Assembly (NCBI GenBank): GCA_041658885.1
Contig: JBAZZJ010000005.1
Location: 1-42,931 of the forward strand
Direction of reading: 5' to 3'
Length of the DNA: 42,931 nucleotides
From: VMGX01 sp041658885
Lineage (GTDB): Bacteria; Patescibacteriota; Minisyncoccia; Phycocordibacterales; 21-14-all-36-13
Positions within the stretch are counted from its first letter, which is position 1; the number at the start of each line of letters is the position of its first letter. Made by a program: the position numbers and the translations under genes. A model generated the notes under the pieces. It was not told the DNA's origin and ran no database searches. It saw only the letters and a list, made by a program, of their open reading frames with translations. This document shows positions 29,869 to 37,844 of the stretch, piece after piece.

Positions 29869-31845
29869 ATGAAAGACAACGAGAACAATTCTCTTTATAC
29901 AAGAGAAAAAATTCGCGCTCTCAATCTCTCCCTTTCGTCTCCAAAGGAAGTGGCGAGGAAAGAAGAGCTTGAGAATTTTCGCATTGATTCAGCAATAAAA
30001 AGCCTGGATATTTTAAAAACAGGAAATGTTGGAATCATTGCAGATACAGGAACCGGGAAGACCCCAATTAGTTTTATTGATATTCTCATACACAAAACTG
30101 AGAATGAAAATCACAGAGTCCTTTTTTTGGTTCCACGTAGGAGCCTGGCATACCAACACGAAAAACTTTTTCATAAAGTTGAGCCAGACGGGTCAACCCA
30201 AACAGCCGTGTTTATTGGTGGGATTAAAATGAAAGATCGTAAATGGTATGACAAGAGAAAAAAAATAATATTTGCAACACCTCAAATGTTTATGAATGAC
30301 ATTAGGAGGGGAATTGCAGATATAGAATTTTTTGACGACATTGTGATGGATGAGTTCCATCATTCTCAAGGCAATTATGATTATGTAAAAATTGCCGAGC
30401 TTGCGGAGCAATATAACAAAAAAATTATTGGGCTTTCTGCTTCTCCGGGTAATACGGAAGAAAAAATTGAAAAACTCAAAAAAAGTTCCAAAATCTCTAA
30501 TTTTATAAGAGTTGAAGTTAAAACTCCTAAAAAATTAGAAGATGTTGTTTTTGCAGAGCCAGACGAGGCTCTTCTTACAATTGAACAACACTTTTTTAAA
30601 CTTTTTTCTGCAGTTGAAAAAAGATTGGAACAAAATAATATTTTTTTGGCAAGAAAAAGAGAAGATTTAGGTCAATATCTTTTAGATGGGAAACTATCAA
30701 TTTTAGAAAAAACTCTCCATTATGAAACTATAAGGGAGAAAGAACTTAAGATGATAGGAAAATCTATTGATGTGATGCCACAATACGAACCAAAAAAATG
30801 GAAAGCATTAATGTGGTATGCAGTTTATCGTAAATTGAAATATGCATATGCGGTTTGTATTATGGAAAGTTATGTAACGTTTCTTACATATATTGAAAAA
30901 ATAAAAAAAGATGAAACAAAGGCATCTCAAAAAATTCTTGCTTCGCCAGTTTTTCAAGAAATAGTTTCCTTGGCGGAAAAACACAGGGATGAACATCCTA
31001 AGATTTTGGCTCTAATAAAAAATGCAAGATATCTTTATCGTTTAAAGATGAAGACTATAATTTTTATTGGGGAAAAAGTGACAGGAGAATATATTAAGGA
31101 AATTATGAATAAAAAAATTCCAATTTCCGAGGTTGTTTTTGGCGGACAAAAAAATCCAAAAAAGCAACTTGAAACGATAGAAAAACTTAAAGATGGCGGA
31201 TTGATATTTCTAATCTCCACTTCCGTCATAGAAGAAGGCCTTAATGTTCCGGAGGTTGATGCAGTAGTTCATTACTCAATGCCAATGACAGAAAGATCGC
31301 GCATACAAAGAAGCGGGAGAACGGCGAGAGTAAAAACAGGAAATGTTGTTTTTATCACTCTTGATCACCCATTGGATAAGGCTCTATATTGGGCAACGTT
31401 TCGTGGAGAAAAAAACATGGCTTATATTCTCAAAAAAATGGAGAGTAATAAAGACCATGAAAAAAATATCTCGGAAAGTGAAATCGTTTCTAACAAGGAA
31501 TCTTTACTTCTTGAAAATATTTCAGATAAAGTAGTCACTCCAGACGGAAAGATTTTGATAAATAAAAGTGTTTCAAGAAGAGGGACGAAGCGGTGTACGG
31601 AGACTATGGATATGTTTCAAGAAGAAGAAACGCTAAAATTATCAGTTCCAATAAGTGAAGAAATAGAAAGTCCCTCAACTTCCTTCGACATAGCTCAGGA
31701 TAAAACGCTTGTGGCGAATTCCTCACGGGAATTTGAAAAACATGAAGAGGAATCTGTAAAAGATATACAAAAAGAAAAAATTTCCTTTTTCTCAATCGCC
31801 AGTTCTTTTTTTAGTTCTTTTTTAAAAAAATTGTTTAGATTGTAG
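29869..31845 (+). CDS. Hef/FANCM-like superfamily 2 helicase without nuclease domain
   Basis: 658 aa. SF2 motifs: I ADTGTGKT (58-65), Ia LVPRRSLAYQ, Ib FATPQM, II DEFH (161-164), III SASPG (190-194), V STSVIEEGLNVPEVDAVV (450-467), VI QRSGRTAR (480-487). The V-VI block and the ALYWATFRGEKNM segment after it match the wording of archaeal Hef and FANCM/RIG-I-type helicases. The roughly 180-residue helical insertion between the two RecA folds also fits that group. There is no XPF nuclease domain. The C-terminal tail (from about 530) is low-complexity, contains an in-frame palindrome product (SPSTSFDIAQDKT) and ends in a Phe/Ser-rich hydrophobic stretch (FFSIASSFFSSFLKKLFRL). Likely role: fork or branched-DNA remodelling. 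It is a monocistronic, Shine-Dalgarno-led gene. Confidence 0.83.
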   Translation: MKDNENNSLYTREKIRALNLSLSSPKEVARKEELENFRIDSAIKSLDILKTGNVGIIADTGTGKTPISFIDILIHKTENENHRVLFLVPRRSLAYQHEKLFHKVEPDGSTQTAVFIGGIKMKDRKWYDKRKKIIFATPQMFMNDIRRGIADIEFFDDIVMDEFHHSQGNYDYVKIAELAEQYNKKIIGLSASPGNTEEKIEKLKKSSKISNFIRVEVKTPKKLEDVVFAEPDEALLTIEQHFFKLFSAVEKRLEQNNIFLARKREDLGQYLLDGKLSILEKTLHYETIREKELKMIGKSIDVMPQYEPKKWKALMWYAVYRKLKYAYAVCIMESYVTFLTYIEKIKKDETKASQKILASPVFQEIVSLAEKHRDEHPKILALIKNARYLYRLKMKTIIFIGEKVTGEYIKEIMNKKIPISEVVFGGQKNPKKQLETIEKLKDGGLIFLISTSVIEEGLNVPEVDAVVHYSMPMTERSRIQRSGRTARVKTGNVVFITLDHPLDKALYWATFRGEKNMAYILKKMESNKDHEKNISESEIVSNKESLLLENISDKVVTPDGKILINKSVSRRGTKRCTETMDMFQEEETLKLSVPISEEIESPSTSFDIAQDKTLVANSSREFEKHEEESVKDIQKEKISFFSIASSFFSSFLKKLFRL

Positions 31846-31865
31846 TTCTTTTATATTTATTAACT

Positions 31866-31904
31866 AAAAACCGAGTTGTTTTTTCAAACAGCTCGGTTAT
31901 TTTT
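31866..31904 (+). terminator. Helicase terminator, first of a near-identical pair
   Basis: AACCGAGTTGTTT with AAACAGCTCGGTT, loop TTTC, then a T run. The terminator at 32460-32493 is the same sequence with one base changed. Confidence 0.85.
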
Positions 31905-31953
31905 ATTTATGTTTTAATCCAGCACTTATTTTTTATAAAAAATAAGTGCTTGG

Positions 31954-31982
31954 TTGACAAGTTTTAATAATGGGTGTATTAT
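31954..31982 (+). promoter_or_regulatory. Consensus promoter of the 32030 gene
   Basis: TTGACA (31954-31959), 17-bp spacer ending GGGTG, TATTAT (31977-31982). It is almost the same as the promoter at 2240-2268, 30 kb away. A hairpin AAGCACTTATTTTTTA / AAATAAGTGCTT lies just upstream (about 31918-31951). Confidence 0.8.
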
Positions 31983-32029
31983 AATAACAGAAATTAAATA
32001 ACAGTTTTTTAACAAAAACAGGTGTCGAA

Positions 32030-32455
32030 ATGACAAGTAAAATCAATAATTCAAAAACAGCATTATTATTTTTTTTTGTTGTGCTGTCAATATTAATTTT
32101 GATTCCTACAACCACACAAAGCGAAGAGAAAAAACTAACCGACGTAAATTATGTTGTCGGTGATAATTCTATTAAGGATGTTTATTACAATAACATGGTG
32201 TGGAAATTTAAATGGAATGGAAAAAATTGGGAATTTCTCAATATTGTAGAATATCCAAAAAGGTGGGGAATGTTTTCTCAGGCAAGCTATGCCGTGAGAA
32301 TATTAACAAGTTCGAATGAAATAATGAGTGTTAATTTTAGTGAAAGTGTTTCTCTCATTATAAATTTAGACAATCTTTTTAAGGCCGTGCAAGAGCAGAT
32401 AGGAAAATACTGTACCTTGTACGATTTTTCTATAATTAAATGGGTACCAAAATAA
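32030..32455 (+). CDS. Secreted orphan protein (141 aa)
   Basis: Unrecognised. The signal peptide is about 1-30 (basic NNSKT, hydrophobic LLFFFVVLSILILI, then TTTQSEEK). The mature part is a small, Trp/Tyr-rich beta protein (YYNNMVWKFKWNGKNWEF; YPKRWGMFSQASYAVRIL) with a single cysteine near the end (GKYCTLYDF). AGGTG precedes the ATG. The gene has its own promoter (31954) and terminator (32460) and is bracketed by two near-identical terminators, so it looks like a discrete inserted or duplicated cassette behind the helicase gene. Function unknown. Confidence 0.72.
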   Translation: MTSKINNSKTALLFFFVVLSILILIPTTTQSEEKKLTDVNYVVGDNSIKDVYYNNMVWKFKWNGKNWEFLNIVEYPKRWGMFSQASYAVRILTSSNEIMSVNFSESVSLIINLDNLFKAVQEQIGKYCTLYDFSIIKWVPK

Positions 32456-32459
32456 CAAA

Positions 32460-32493
32460 AACCGAGTTGTTTTTTCAAACAACTCGGTTATTT
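32460..32493 (+). terminator. Terminator of the 32030 gene
   Basis: AACCGAGTTGTTT (32460-32472) pairs perfectly with AAACAACTCGGTT (32477-32489), loop TTTC, then a T run. Confidence 0.88.
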
Positions 32494-32532
32494 TTTTATT
32501 TCATTAGTAATTAGTAATTAGAAATTCTTTAT

Positions 32533-33570
32533 TTATATTTCCTCTCTAATTTTCGTCTTTATTTTTTTAGTAATTTCGTCTGCAATTTTTTTATTTTCTT
32601 TTTCTTTCAAAAAGTCTTTTGCTGAATCATACCCGCGTCCTAATTTTATATCTCCATAAGAATAAGATGAACCAGATTTTTCTACAAATCCATATTTTTC
32701 TCCGAGAGATAAAATTTCACCCTCTTTTGAAATTCCAATATTGTACATAATATCAAATTCGGCATTTTTAAAAGGGGAGGCAACTTTATTTTTTACAACC
32801 TTAACTCTTGTACGAGAACCGATTATTTCTTCACCTTTTTTAATTTGAGCAATTCTTCTTATATCAAGACGAACAGATGCATAAAACTTTAAAGCATTTC
32901 CTCCCGGAGTTGTTTCTGGGTTTCCAAACATAACTCCAATTTTCATTCTTATCTGATTTATAAATATAACTATTGTCTTACTTTTTGCAGTGATAGCCGT
33001 GAGTTTTCTCAACGCCTGTGACATTAAACGAGCTTGTTTTCCAACATGATGAGCACCCATATCACCCTCAATCTCATCCTTTGGAGTAAGAGCGGCGACT
33101 GAATCAATCACTATTACATCAATTTTTCCCGTTCTTACCAAGGACTCAACTATCTCAAGGGCTTGTTCCCCAGTATCTGGTTGTGAAATTAAAAGCTCCT
33201 CAATCTTTACGCCGAGTTTTTTGCTGTATTCGGGGTCCATTGCGTGTTCAGCATCTATAAATGCACAAATTCCACCTTTCTTTTGTGCTTCCGCTATAAC
33301 GTGTAGGGTGAGAGTAGTTTTTCCTGATGATTCTGGGCCAAAAATCTCAATTATTCTTCCGTGGGGTAATCCACCGACTCCAAGCGCCATATCAAGACCA
33401 AGAGACCCGGTTGATATAGATTCAACATCAACCCTAGGTTTATCTCCTAATTTCATTATTGCCTCATCTCCAAATTTTGTTTTTATTTGTGCCAATGTAT
33501 CCTCAATCGTGTTCTCGTTCATTGATTTTTTATTTTCTGGTTTACTATTTTTTTTGTTTTTTATGGCCAT
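32533..33570 (-). CDS. recA: Recombinase RecA
   Basis: 345 aa, complete. Walker A GPESSGKT (78-85), EHAMDPEYSKKLGV, VDSVAALTPKDEIEG (Walker B region), loop L2 INQIRMKIGVMFGNPETTPGGNALKFYAS, and a C-terminal domain ending in basic residues. It catalyses homologous strand exchange and triggers SOS responses in bacteria that have LexA. A 22-residue Lys/Asn-rich N-terminal extension precedes the core. Upstream on the minus strand, TAAGAT lies about 6 nt before the ATG, so it may be leaderless; no LexA-box-like dyad is evident. The start at 33570 has no Shine-Dalgarno. Confidence 0.97.
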   Translation of the reverse strand: MAIKNKKNSKPENKKSMNENTIEDTLAQIKTKFGDEAIMKLGDKPRVDVESISTGSLGLDMALGVGGLPHGRIIEIFGPESSGKTTLTLHVIAEAQKKGGICAFIDAEHAMDPEYSKKLGVKIEELLISQPDTGEQALEIVESLVRTGKIDVIVIDSVAALTPKDEIEGDMGAHHVGKQARLMSQALRKLTAITAKSKTIVIFINQIRMKIGVMFGNPETTPGGNALKFYASVRLDIRRIAQIKKGEEIIGSRTRVKVVKNKVASPFKNAEFDIMYNIGISKEGEILSLGEKYGFVEKSGSSYSYGDIKLGRGYDSAKDFLKEKENKKIADEITKKIKTKIREEI

Positions 33571-33667
33571 AAAATTATCTTAAATCTCAAATCTAATATC
33601 TAAAATATATAAAAATGATATTTAAAAAATTAAAGTTATTAAAAATTATATTAACATAATAACATTT

Positions 33668-34135
33668 TTAAAAATCTGTGTTTACCCCGCCCTTGGCGGG
33701 GTAAATCTGCGTTTTATCTGCACCCGCCTCGTAGCCAGAGCGTAGCTCTGTGGTACTGGAGTCAATCTGCGGTTTTAAAATAATATTTACAATTTTCTCT
33801 GTCTTTCTATCAAACCTATCCGTGATTGTGAATAAAATTTTATTCAACCCGTTTGCTAAAATATATTTTTCATTAAAGAACCCGTTCTTATTTATTGAAA
33901 TTTGTTTTCCATTCAAATCTATATTTGACACATTTTTTACAACTCCACTCACATCTATTAAGGAAGTTTTGTAAACAGCTCCGTCTTTCGGCTCATTTAA
34001 ATATAAAGAAGGTCCTTGTATAAAATCTAAAGATCTAAAAAAAATGTACACCACTATAAAAATTGCAAAAAGTATTCCCAAAATAATCCCTGTTCGTTTT
34101 AATTTATTTTGCACCAAAAAGCTAGTATTTTTCAT
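33668..34135 (-). CDS. Membrane-anchored Ig-like domain protein with repeat-encoded tail
   Basis: 155 aa. One N-terminal helix (about 15-35), then a short Ig-like/glucodextranase-B-type beta domain (about 42-120: LYLNEPKDGAVYKTSLIDVSG; GKQISINKNGFFNEKYILANG). The last 30 or so residues (from QIDSSTTELRSGYEAG to PAKGGVNTDF) are encoded by two palindromic repeats at 33731-33756 and 33671-33705, so the original C-terminus has probably been replaced or extended. The start overlaps the ftsK stop by 14 nt, so it is translationally coupled to ftsK; a division- or envelope-related role is possible. Confidence 0.75.
   Translation of the reverse strand: MKNTSFLVQNKLKRTGIILGILFAIFIVVYIFFRSLDFIQGPSLYLNEPKDGAVYKTSLIDVSGVVKNVSNIDLNGKQISINKNGFFNEKYILANGLNKILFTITDRFDRKTEKIVNIILKPQIDSSTTELRSGYEAGADKTQIYPAKGGVNTDF
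33671..33756 (-). repeat. Two palindromic elements at the 3' end of the 33668 gene
   Basis: TTTACCCCGCC / GGCGGGGTAAA (33681-33705) matches the ileS insertion at 18743. GTAGCCAGAG ... TGTGGTAC (33731-33756), with inner hairpin CAGAGCGTAGCTCTG, is related to GTAGCC...GTGGTACTGGGA at 36555-36584. Confidence 0.75.
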
Positions 34136-36374
34136 CTTCGTTTTCTTTACTTTCTAAATCATTATTATCATCAATTTCAAACTCTTTTTCATCTTCTCCA
34201 AAACCAACGTCGTCTGATTTTATAAGTACTTCTCTGGGTTTTGAACCACTTGAAGGTCCAATTACACCGTTTTCTTCTAAAATGTCCATAAGTCGCGCAG
34301 CCCTTGAATACCCGATTCTTAATTTTCTTTGTAAATAAGAAGTCGAGGCTTTTCCCGCTCTCATAACAATATTTTTTGCTTCGTCATAGAGGTCGTCGTC
34401 ATTGTCAAGTGATTCATTGTTAAAATCTAAACTTGTAGAAAACAAAGCGTTGCTTTGTTCGGTAGAAGAAATATCGACTTCGTCTGGAACCTCGTATTCA
34501 TATTCTTTTCTCAAATATTTTACAACCAACTTAACTTCTTTTTCTGATATATAAGCAGATTGCAATCTCACCGGCTTTGACATCTCACCGGAAAGATAAA
34601 GCATATCTCCTGAACCAAGAAGTTTTTCTGCTCCAGCACCGTCAAGTATTGTTCTAGAATCAACCTGAGAAGCAACCTGTAGTGCAATTCTCGCGGGAAT
34701 GTTTGCCTTGATTAATCCAGTAATGACATTAACAGATGGTCTTTGTGTTGAAAGTACCAAATGTATTCCAACTGCACGACTCATTTGTGCCAGTCTTACA
34801 ACAGCTGATTCAAGCTCCCGCGGATACATGTGCATCAAGTCTGCAAGTTCATCCACTACTATTATTATGAAAGGCATTTTTTCTATCGCCTCAACATCTT
34901 CGTTAATATTTTTGTCATTTCTGTTTATTATTTTTTCAACGGCCGGTGTTAGTATATTTTTATGATATGACTGGATATCTCTGACGGCACTTTTTTCTAA
35001 TAGGTCATATCTTTTTTCCATTTCTTTTCCTGCCCACTTAAGAGCTAAAATTGCTTTTTTGGGACTTGTTATGACCGGTGTCAAAAGATGTGGGATTCCA
35101 TTATAAAGTGTTAACTCAACTCTCTTTGGGTCAATCATTATGAATTTTACATTTTCAGGTGAGTTTCTAAAAACTAATGAGTTTATTATTGTATGTATAG
35201 ACACTGATTTTCCAGAACCAGTTGCTCCGGCGATTAATAAGTGGGGCATTTTTGACAAATCACCAAAGTGTGAATCTCCAGATATTCCTCTTCCAAGTGA
35301 TATTGTAAGAGGTTTTTGTGCCTGTTTGTATTCTGCAGAGGAAAGAAGACCCCCAAGACCTACGGTAGTTTTTGCTGTATTTGGCACCTCAATTCCAACA
35401 AGTGATTTTCCAGGAATCGGCGCTTCAATTCTTACCGGGTGAGCAGCGAGCGCCAGTTCAAGATTATTTTGTAGTCCAAGTATTTTTGATAAACGAACAC
35501 CCTCTGCTGGTTTTAGAGAATATCTCGTCACAGTAGGTCCTATAGAAATTTCATCCATCTCTACATTTATTCCAAAATTTTGAAGAGTTCTTTTTATTAT
35601 ATTTGAATTTGCTTTTATGTCTCCGACATCTGGTTTTCCCCTATCTCTCTGCAATAGTGATAATGGAGGAGGAACGTATTCTTTATAAGAAGTTAGGTTT
35701 GGGGATAATTGAATTTCTTCCTCATCCTCGTCTTTCTTTATATTTTTTTTACCAAGAAGTCCCCCTAATTTAAATTTACTTTCAACAGGTTCCTCTATTT
35801 CAACGTCTTCTAAAATCTCTTCAGTTTCATCATCCTCATATTCTTCTATATTTACATCCCCATCTTTACTCCATCTTTTCCAAAACAAAAGAGATTCAAG
35901 GGTTATCTTTTTTTCAAAAATAATTACAAAAGATATGATTGCCAAAGCAAACAATATAATTACACTTGCATAGAAATCAAAAAATTTTAAAAAGGGAAGA
36001 GAAATCAAATTTCCAACAACACCACCTTTTTGTTTTGAAAAGAGATCAACTAAACCCAAACCAGATATAAACAAAACAATTGAACTTATTATTTTTAAAA
36101 CTTTCAGCTCTGGTTTGAGCGGTCTAATGAAAGAAACCCCAAGAACAAACAAAATAAATGGAATAAGAAAATATCCTATTCCTAATAAATAATTAAAAAA
36201 TTTTAAAATGTATTTCCCGACCTCGCCAGCTGTATTAAAGGCAGATAAAACAAATATAATACCAAGAACAAAAAACAATATAGCCCAAATTGTATTTACA
36301 GTTTCTTTTTCTATTCGACTCGCAACTTTTATTTTTTTAGGCTTCTCAGTATTTTTATATTTTCTTTTTGTCAT
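34122..36374 (-). CDS. ftsK: DNA translocase FtsK/SpoIIIE
   Basis: 750 aa. The N-terminal membrane part has four to five helices (about 28-47, 58-82, 93-112, 130-153). An acidic linker (175-225) precedes the alpha and beta motor domains: Walker A GATGSGKS (383-390), IDPKRVELTLY, and Walker B IIVVDELADLM (about 504-514), then STQRPSVNVITGLIKANIPARIA. The C-terminal gamma winged helix (about 665-735, with RKLRIGYSRAARLMDILEENGVIG) reads chromosome polarity sequences. It pumps DNA through the closing septum and activates dimer resolution. Complete. The Ig-like gene overlaps its end. Confidence 0.96.
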   Translation of the reverse strand: MTKRKYKNTEKPKKIKVASRIEKETVNTIWAILFFVLGIIFVLSAFNTAGEVGKYILKFFNYLLGIGYFLIPFILFVLGVSFIRPLKPELKVLKIISSIVLFISGLGLVDLFSKQKGGVVGNLISLPFLKFFDFYASVIILFALAIISFVIIFEKKITLESLLFWKRWSKDGDVNIEEYEDDETEEILEDVEIEEPVESKFKLGGLLGKKNIKKDEDEEEIQLSPNLTSYKEYVPPPLSLLQRDRGKPDVGDIKANSNIIKRTLQNFGINVEMDEISIGPTVTRYSLKPAEGVRLSKILGLQNNLELALAAHPVRIEAPIPGKSLVGIEVPNTAKTTVGLGGLLSSAEYKQAQKPLTISLGRGISGDSHFGDLSKMPHLLIAGATGSGKSVSIHTIINSLVFRNSPENVKFIMIDPKRVELTLYNGIPHLLTPVITSPKKAILALKWAGKEMEKRYDLLEKSAVRDIQSYHKNILTPAVEKIINRNDKNINEDVEAIEKMPFIIIVVDELADLMHMYPRELESAVVRLAQMSRAVGIHLVLSTQRPSVNVITGLIKANIPARIALQVASQVDSRTILDGAGAEKLLGSGDMLYLSGEMSKPVRLQSAYISEKEVKLVVKYLRKEYEYEVPDEVDISSTEQSNALFSTSLDFNNESLDNDDDLYDEAKNIVMRAGKASTSYLQRKLRIGYSRAARLMDILEENGVIGPSSGSKPREVLIKSDDVGFGEDEKEFEIDDNNDLESKENEDEKY

Positions 36375-36517
36375 AAATTGAAATTTTTACATAAACATTT
36401 TAACACAATAAGGACGTCTTTAATAATGAAAAAATGTAAATTTAAATCTGCTGTCAGATAGCTGTCAAAAATAATGGTTCAAAACATTAGGGTTTAATAG
36501 GTTTTAAAACAATCCCA

Positions 36518-36584
36518 CCAAATTCCAAATTACAAATCTCAAATTACAAATTTATCCCGTAGCCAACTTGTTGTGGTACTGGGA
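36518..36584. repeat. CAAATT simple repeats and a GTAGCC/GGTAC palindrome
   Basis: About four CAAATT-type units (36518-36551) precede TCCCGTAGCC ... GTGGTACTGGGA (36555-36584). The rest of the 36375-36700 region holds a CTGTCA direct repeat (about 36461-36475) and A/T-rich sequence that must include the ftsK promoter, but no clear hexamers stand out. Confidence 0.55.
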
Positions 36585-36703
36585 CAATATCAAAAATTCT
36601 AATAACCAAAATTCAAAAAATATTTTGAAAAAGGGTTTTAGTATTTAGTGTTTAGAATTTATTTAGGATTTGGTGCTTTAGATTTGGAATTTAATTTTTT
36701 AAA

Positions 36704-36780
36704 AGTCCTTTACAAATTAAAATGTCCGATATATAATAAAGGACAATTTAAGTTAAAGGACAATAATATGGAAAAGGACA
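36704..36780 (+). promoter_or_regulatory. Autoregulated promoter with five TGTCCTTTA-type operators
   Basis: The promoter is TTTACA (36709-36714), 17-bp spacer, TATAAT (36732-36737). Operator-like copies are AGTCCTTTA (36704-36712), TGTCCGAT (36723-36730), TAAAGGACA (36737-36745), TAAAGGACA (36754-36762) and AAAAGGACA (36772-36780). They cover the -35, spacer, start point, Shine-Dalgarno and first codons at 17-19 bp intervals, with the two upstream copies inverted relative to the three downstream ones. Confidence 0.72.
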
Positions 36781-37565
36781 AAAACATAAAAGACATTGAA
36801 GACATAAATGTCTTTGAACAGAGCCAATATTTAAACTTTATGGTTAAAAAAGCCGAAAAGATTGTTACAGCCATATATTTGGTTACTAATCTATTTCCTT
36901 CAAACGATCCAATGAAACAGATTTTAAGAAAGAAATCTGTGTTTTTGCTATCAGAAATTAATCATATGAGGCAAATTTTTGATTCAACAGAGGTTAGACC
37001 TTTGTTGAATTTAGATAGATCTATTTCCAGTATTATATCCCTTTTAAATGTTTCAAAAGATTCCAGATTAATATCTGAAATGAACCATTCAATTCTTGAA
37101 AAAGAAATAAAAAATCTTGCAAATATTTATGTAAACGACAATAAAATAACAAAATCTGAAATTTTATTTAATAGTGATTTTTTTGAGACAAATAAAAAAA
37201 GTTTGCTACCCTATCAAGGCCCTATAAATGATTCCCAATATGAACAAAAGAAGGAACGTCAAAATGTTGGTATAAAAATGTCCTTTAGAAAAAATGATTA
37301 TAAAATGTCCTTTAATAATAAAACTTCAAAGAAAAAAATTATTAAAAGAAAAACCGGTCCTAAACAATTAGAAACAAAGGAAAAGAGAAGAGATCTGATA
37401 AAGTCCTTAGTTAAGAGCAATAAATTCATAACTATAAAAGATGCCACAAAATTGATGCCTGATTATAGTGAAAAAACCATACAGAGAGAGCTAAATCTGA
37501 TGGTTAATGAAGGCTCTATTAGGAGAGAGGGGACAAGAAGATGGAGCAAATATTACCAGATATAA
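36768..37565 (+). CDS. Winged-helix transcriptional regulator, probably self-repressing
   Basis: 265 aa from the ATG at 36768. An in-frame reading further upstream runs through the promoter and is rejected. The C-terminal ~60 residues form a DeoR-like winged helix: RRDLIKSLVKSNKFITIKDATKLM, then YSEKTIQRELNLMVNEGSIRREGTRRW. The N-terminal part (1-130) is helical (AEKIVTAIYLVTNLF; KKSVFLLSEINHM) and may be a sensing or dimer domain. The linker is basic. Two KMSF peptides (170-173, 179-182) are encoded by exact TGTCCTTTA motifs (37279-37287, 37306-37314), the same sequence as the promoter operators. A self-repression circuit with intragenic operators is inferred. Confidence 0.8.
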   Translation: MEKDKNIKDIEDINVFEQSQYLNFMVKKAEKIVTAIYLVTNLFPSNDPMKQILRKKSVFLLSEINHMRQIFDSTEVRPLLNLDRSISSIISLLNVSKDSRLISEMNHSILEKEIKNLANIYVNDNKITKSEILFNSDFFETNKKSLLPYQGPINDSQYEQKKERQNVGIKMSFRKNDYKMSFNNKTSKKKIIKRKTGPKQLETKEKRRDLIKSLVKSNKFITIKDATKLMPDYSEKTIQRELNLMVNEGSIRREGTRRWSKYYQI

Positions 37566-37729
37566 CTTAAAAACTTTGCGGGAGCTTTTTAATAGAGATA
37601 TTAAATTTTTATCAATTAACCCAATAAAAAATGACTTTGTCAAATAAGGCTTATTCTTATTGACTTTCTTAACAAAAAATGAGACTATACGAACGTGCCT
37701 TTTTAGTGTTTTTATGATTTTATGAATTC

Positions 37730-37789
37730 ACCCCGTGGAATATGGTGCTTTAGCACCATAAAACCCAAAGGGTTTTTATTCCACAGGGT
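37730..37789 (+). promoter_or_regulatory. Three-way palindromic element upstream of the surface-protein promoter
   Basis: Outer arms ACCCCGTGGAAT (37730-37741) and ATTCCACAGGGT (37778-37789) enclose ATGGTGC/GCACCAT (37742-37759, loop TTTA) and AAAACCC/GGGTTTT. Compared with 27823-27881, the inner stems carry paired substitutions (ATGATGC/GCATCAT). Here it lies before the promoter rather than in the leader. Confidence 0.65.
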
Positions 37790-37793
37790 AAAG

Positions 37794-37838
37794 TTATCCA
37801 CAAAGAATTTTGCTGTAAAATGAGCCAGATATTATAAT
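37794..37838 (+). promoter_or_regulatory. Surface-protein promoter with a DnaA-box site
   Basis: TTATCCACA (37794-37802), then TTGCTG (37810-37815), 17-bp spacer, TATAAT (37833-37838). The box starts 39 bp before the -10. Transcription should begin near 37845, about 447 nt before the ATG. Confidence 0.65.
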
Positions 37839-37844
37839 GTTTTA

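Noticed and set aside
29869..32455. Anti-phage defence island formed by the helicase and the secreted protein
   Set aside because: Each has its own promoter and terminator; no nuclease, protease, NTPase or sensor partner typical of defence systems is next to them. Kept only as a test idea for the helicase.
36648..36767. N-terminal extension of the winged-helix regulator
   Set aside because: The stretch contains the -35, -10 and operators of the gene's own promoter.
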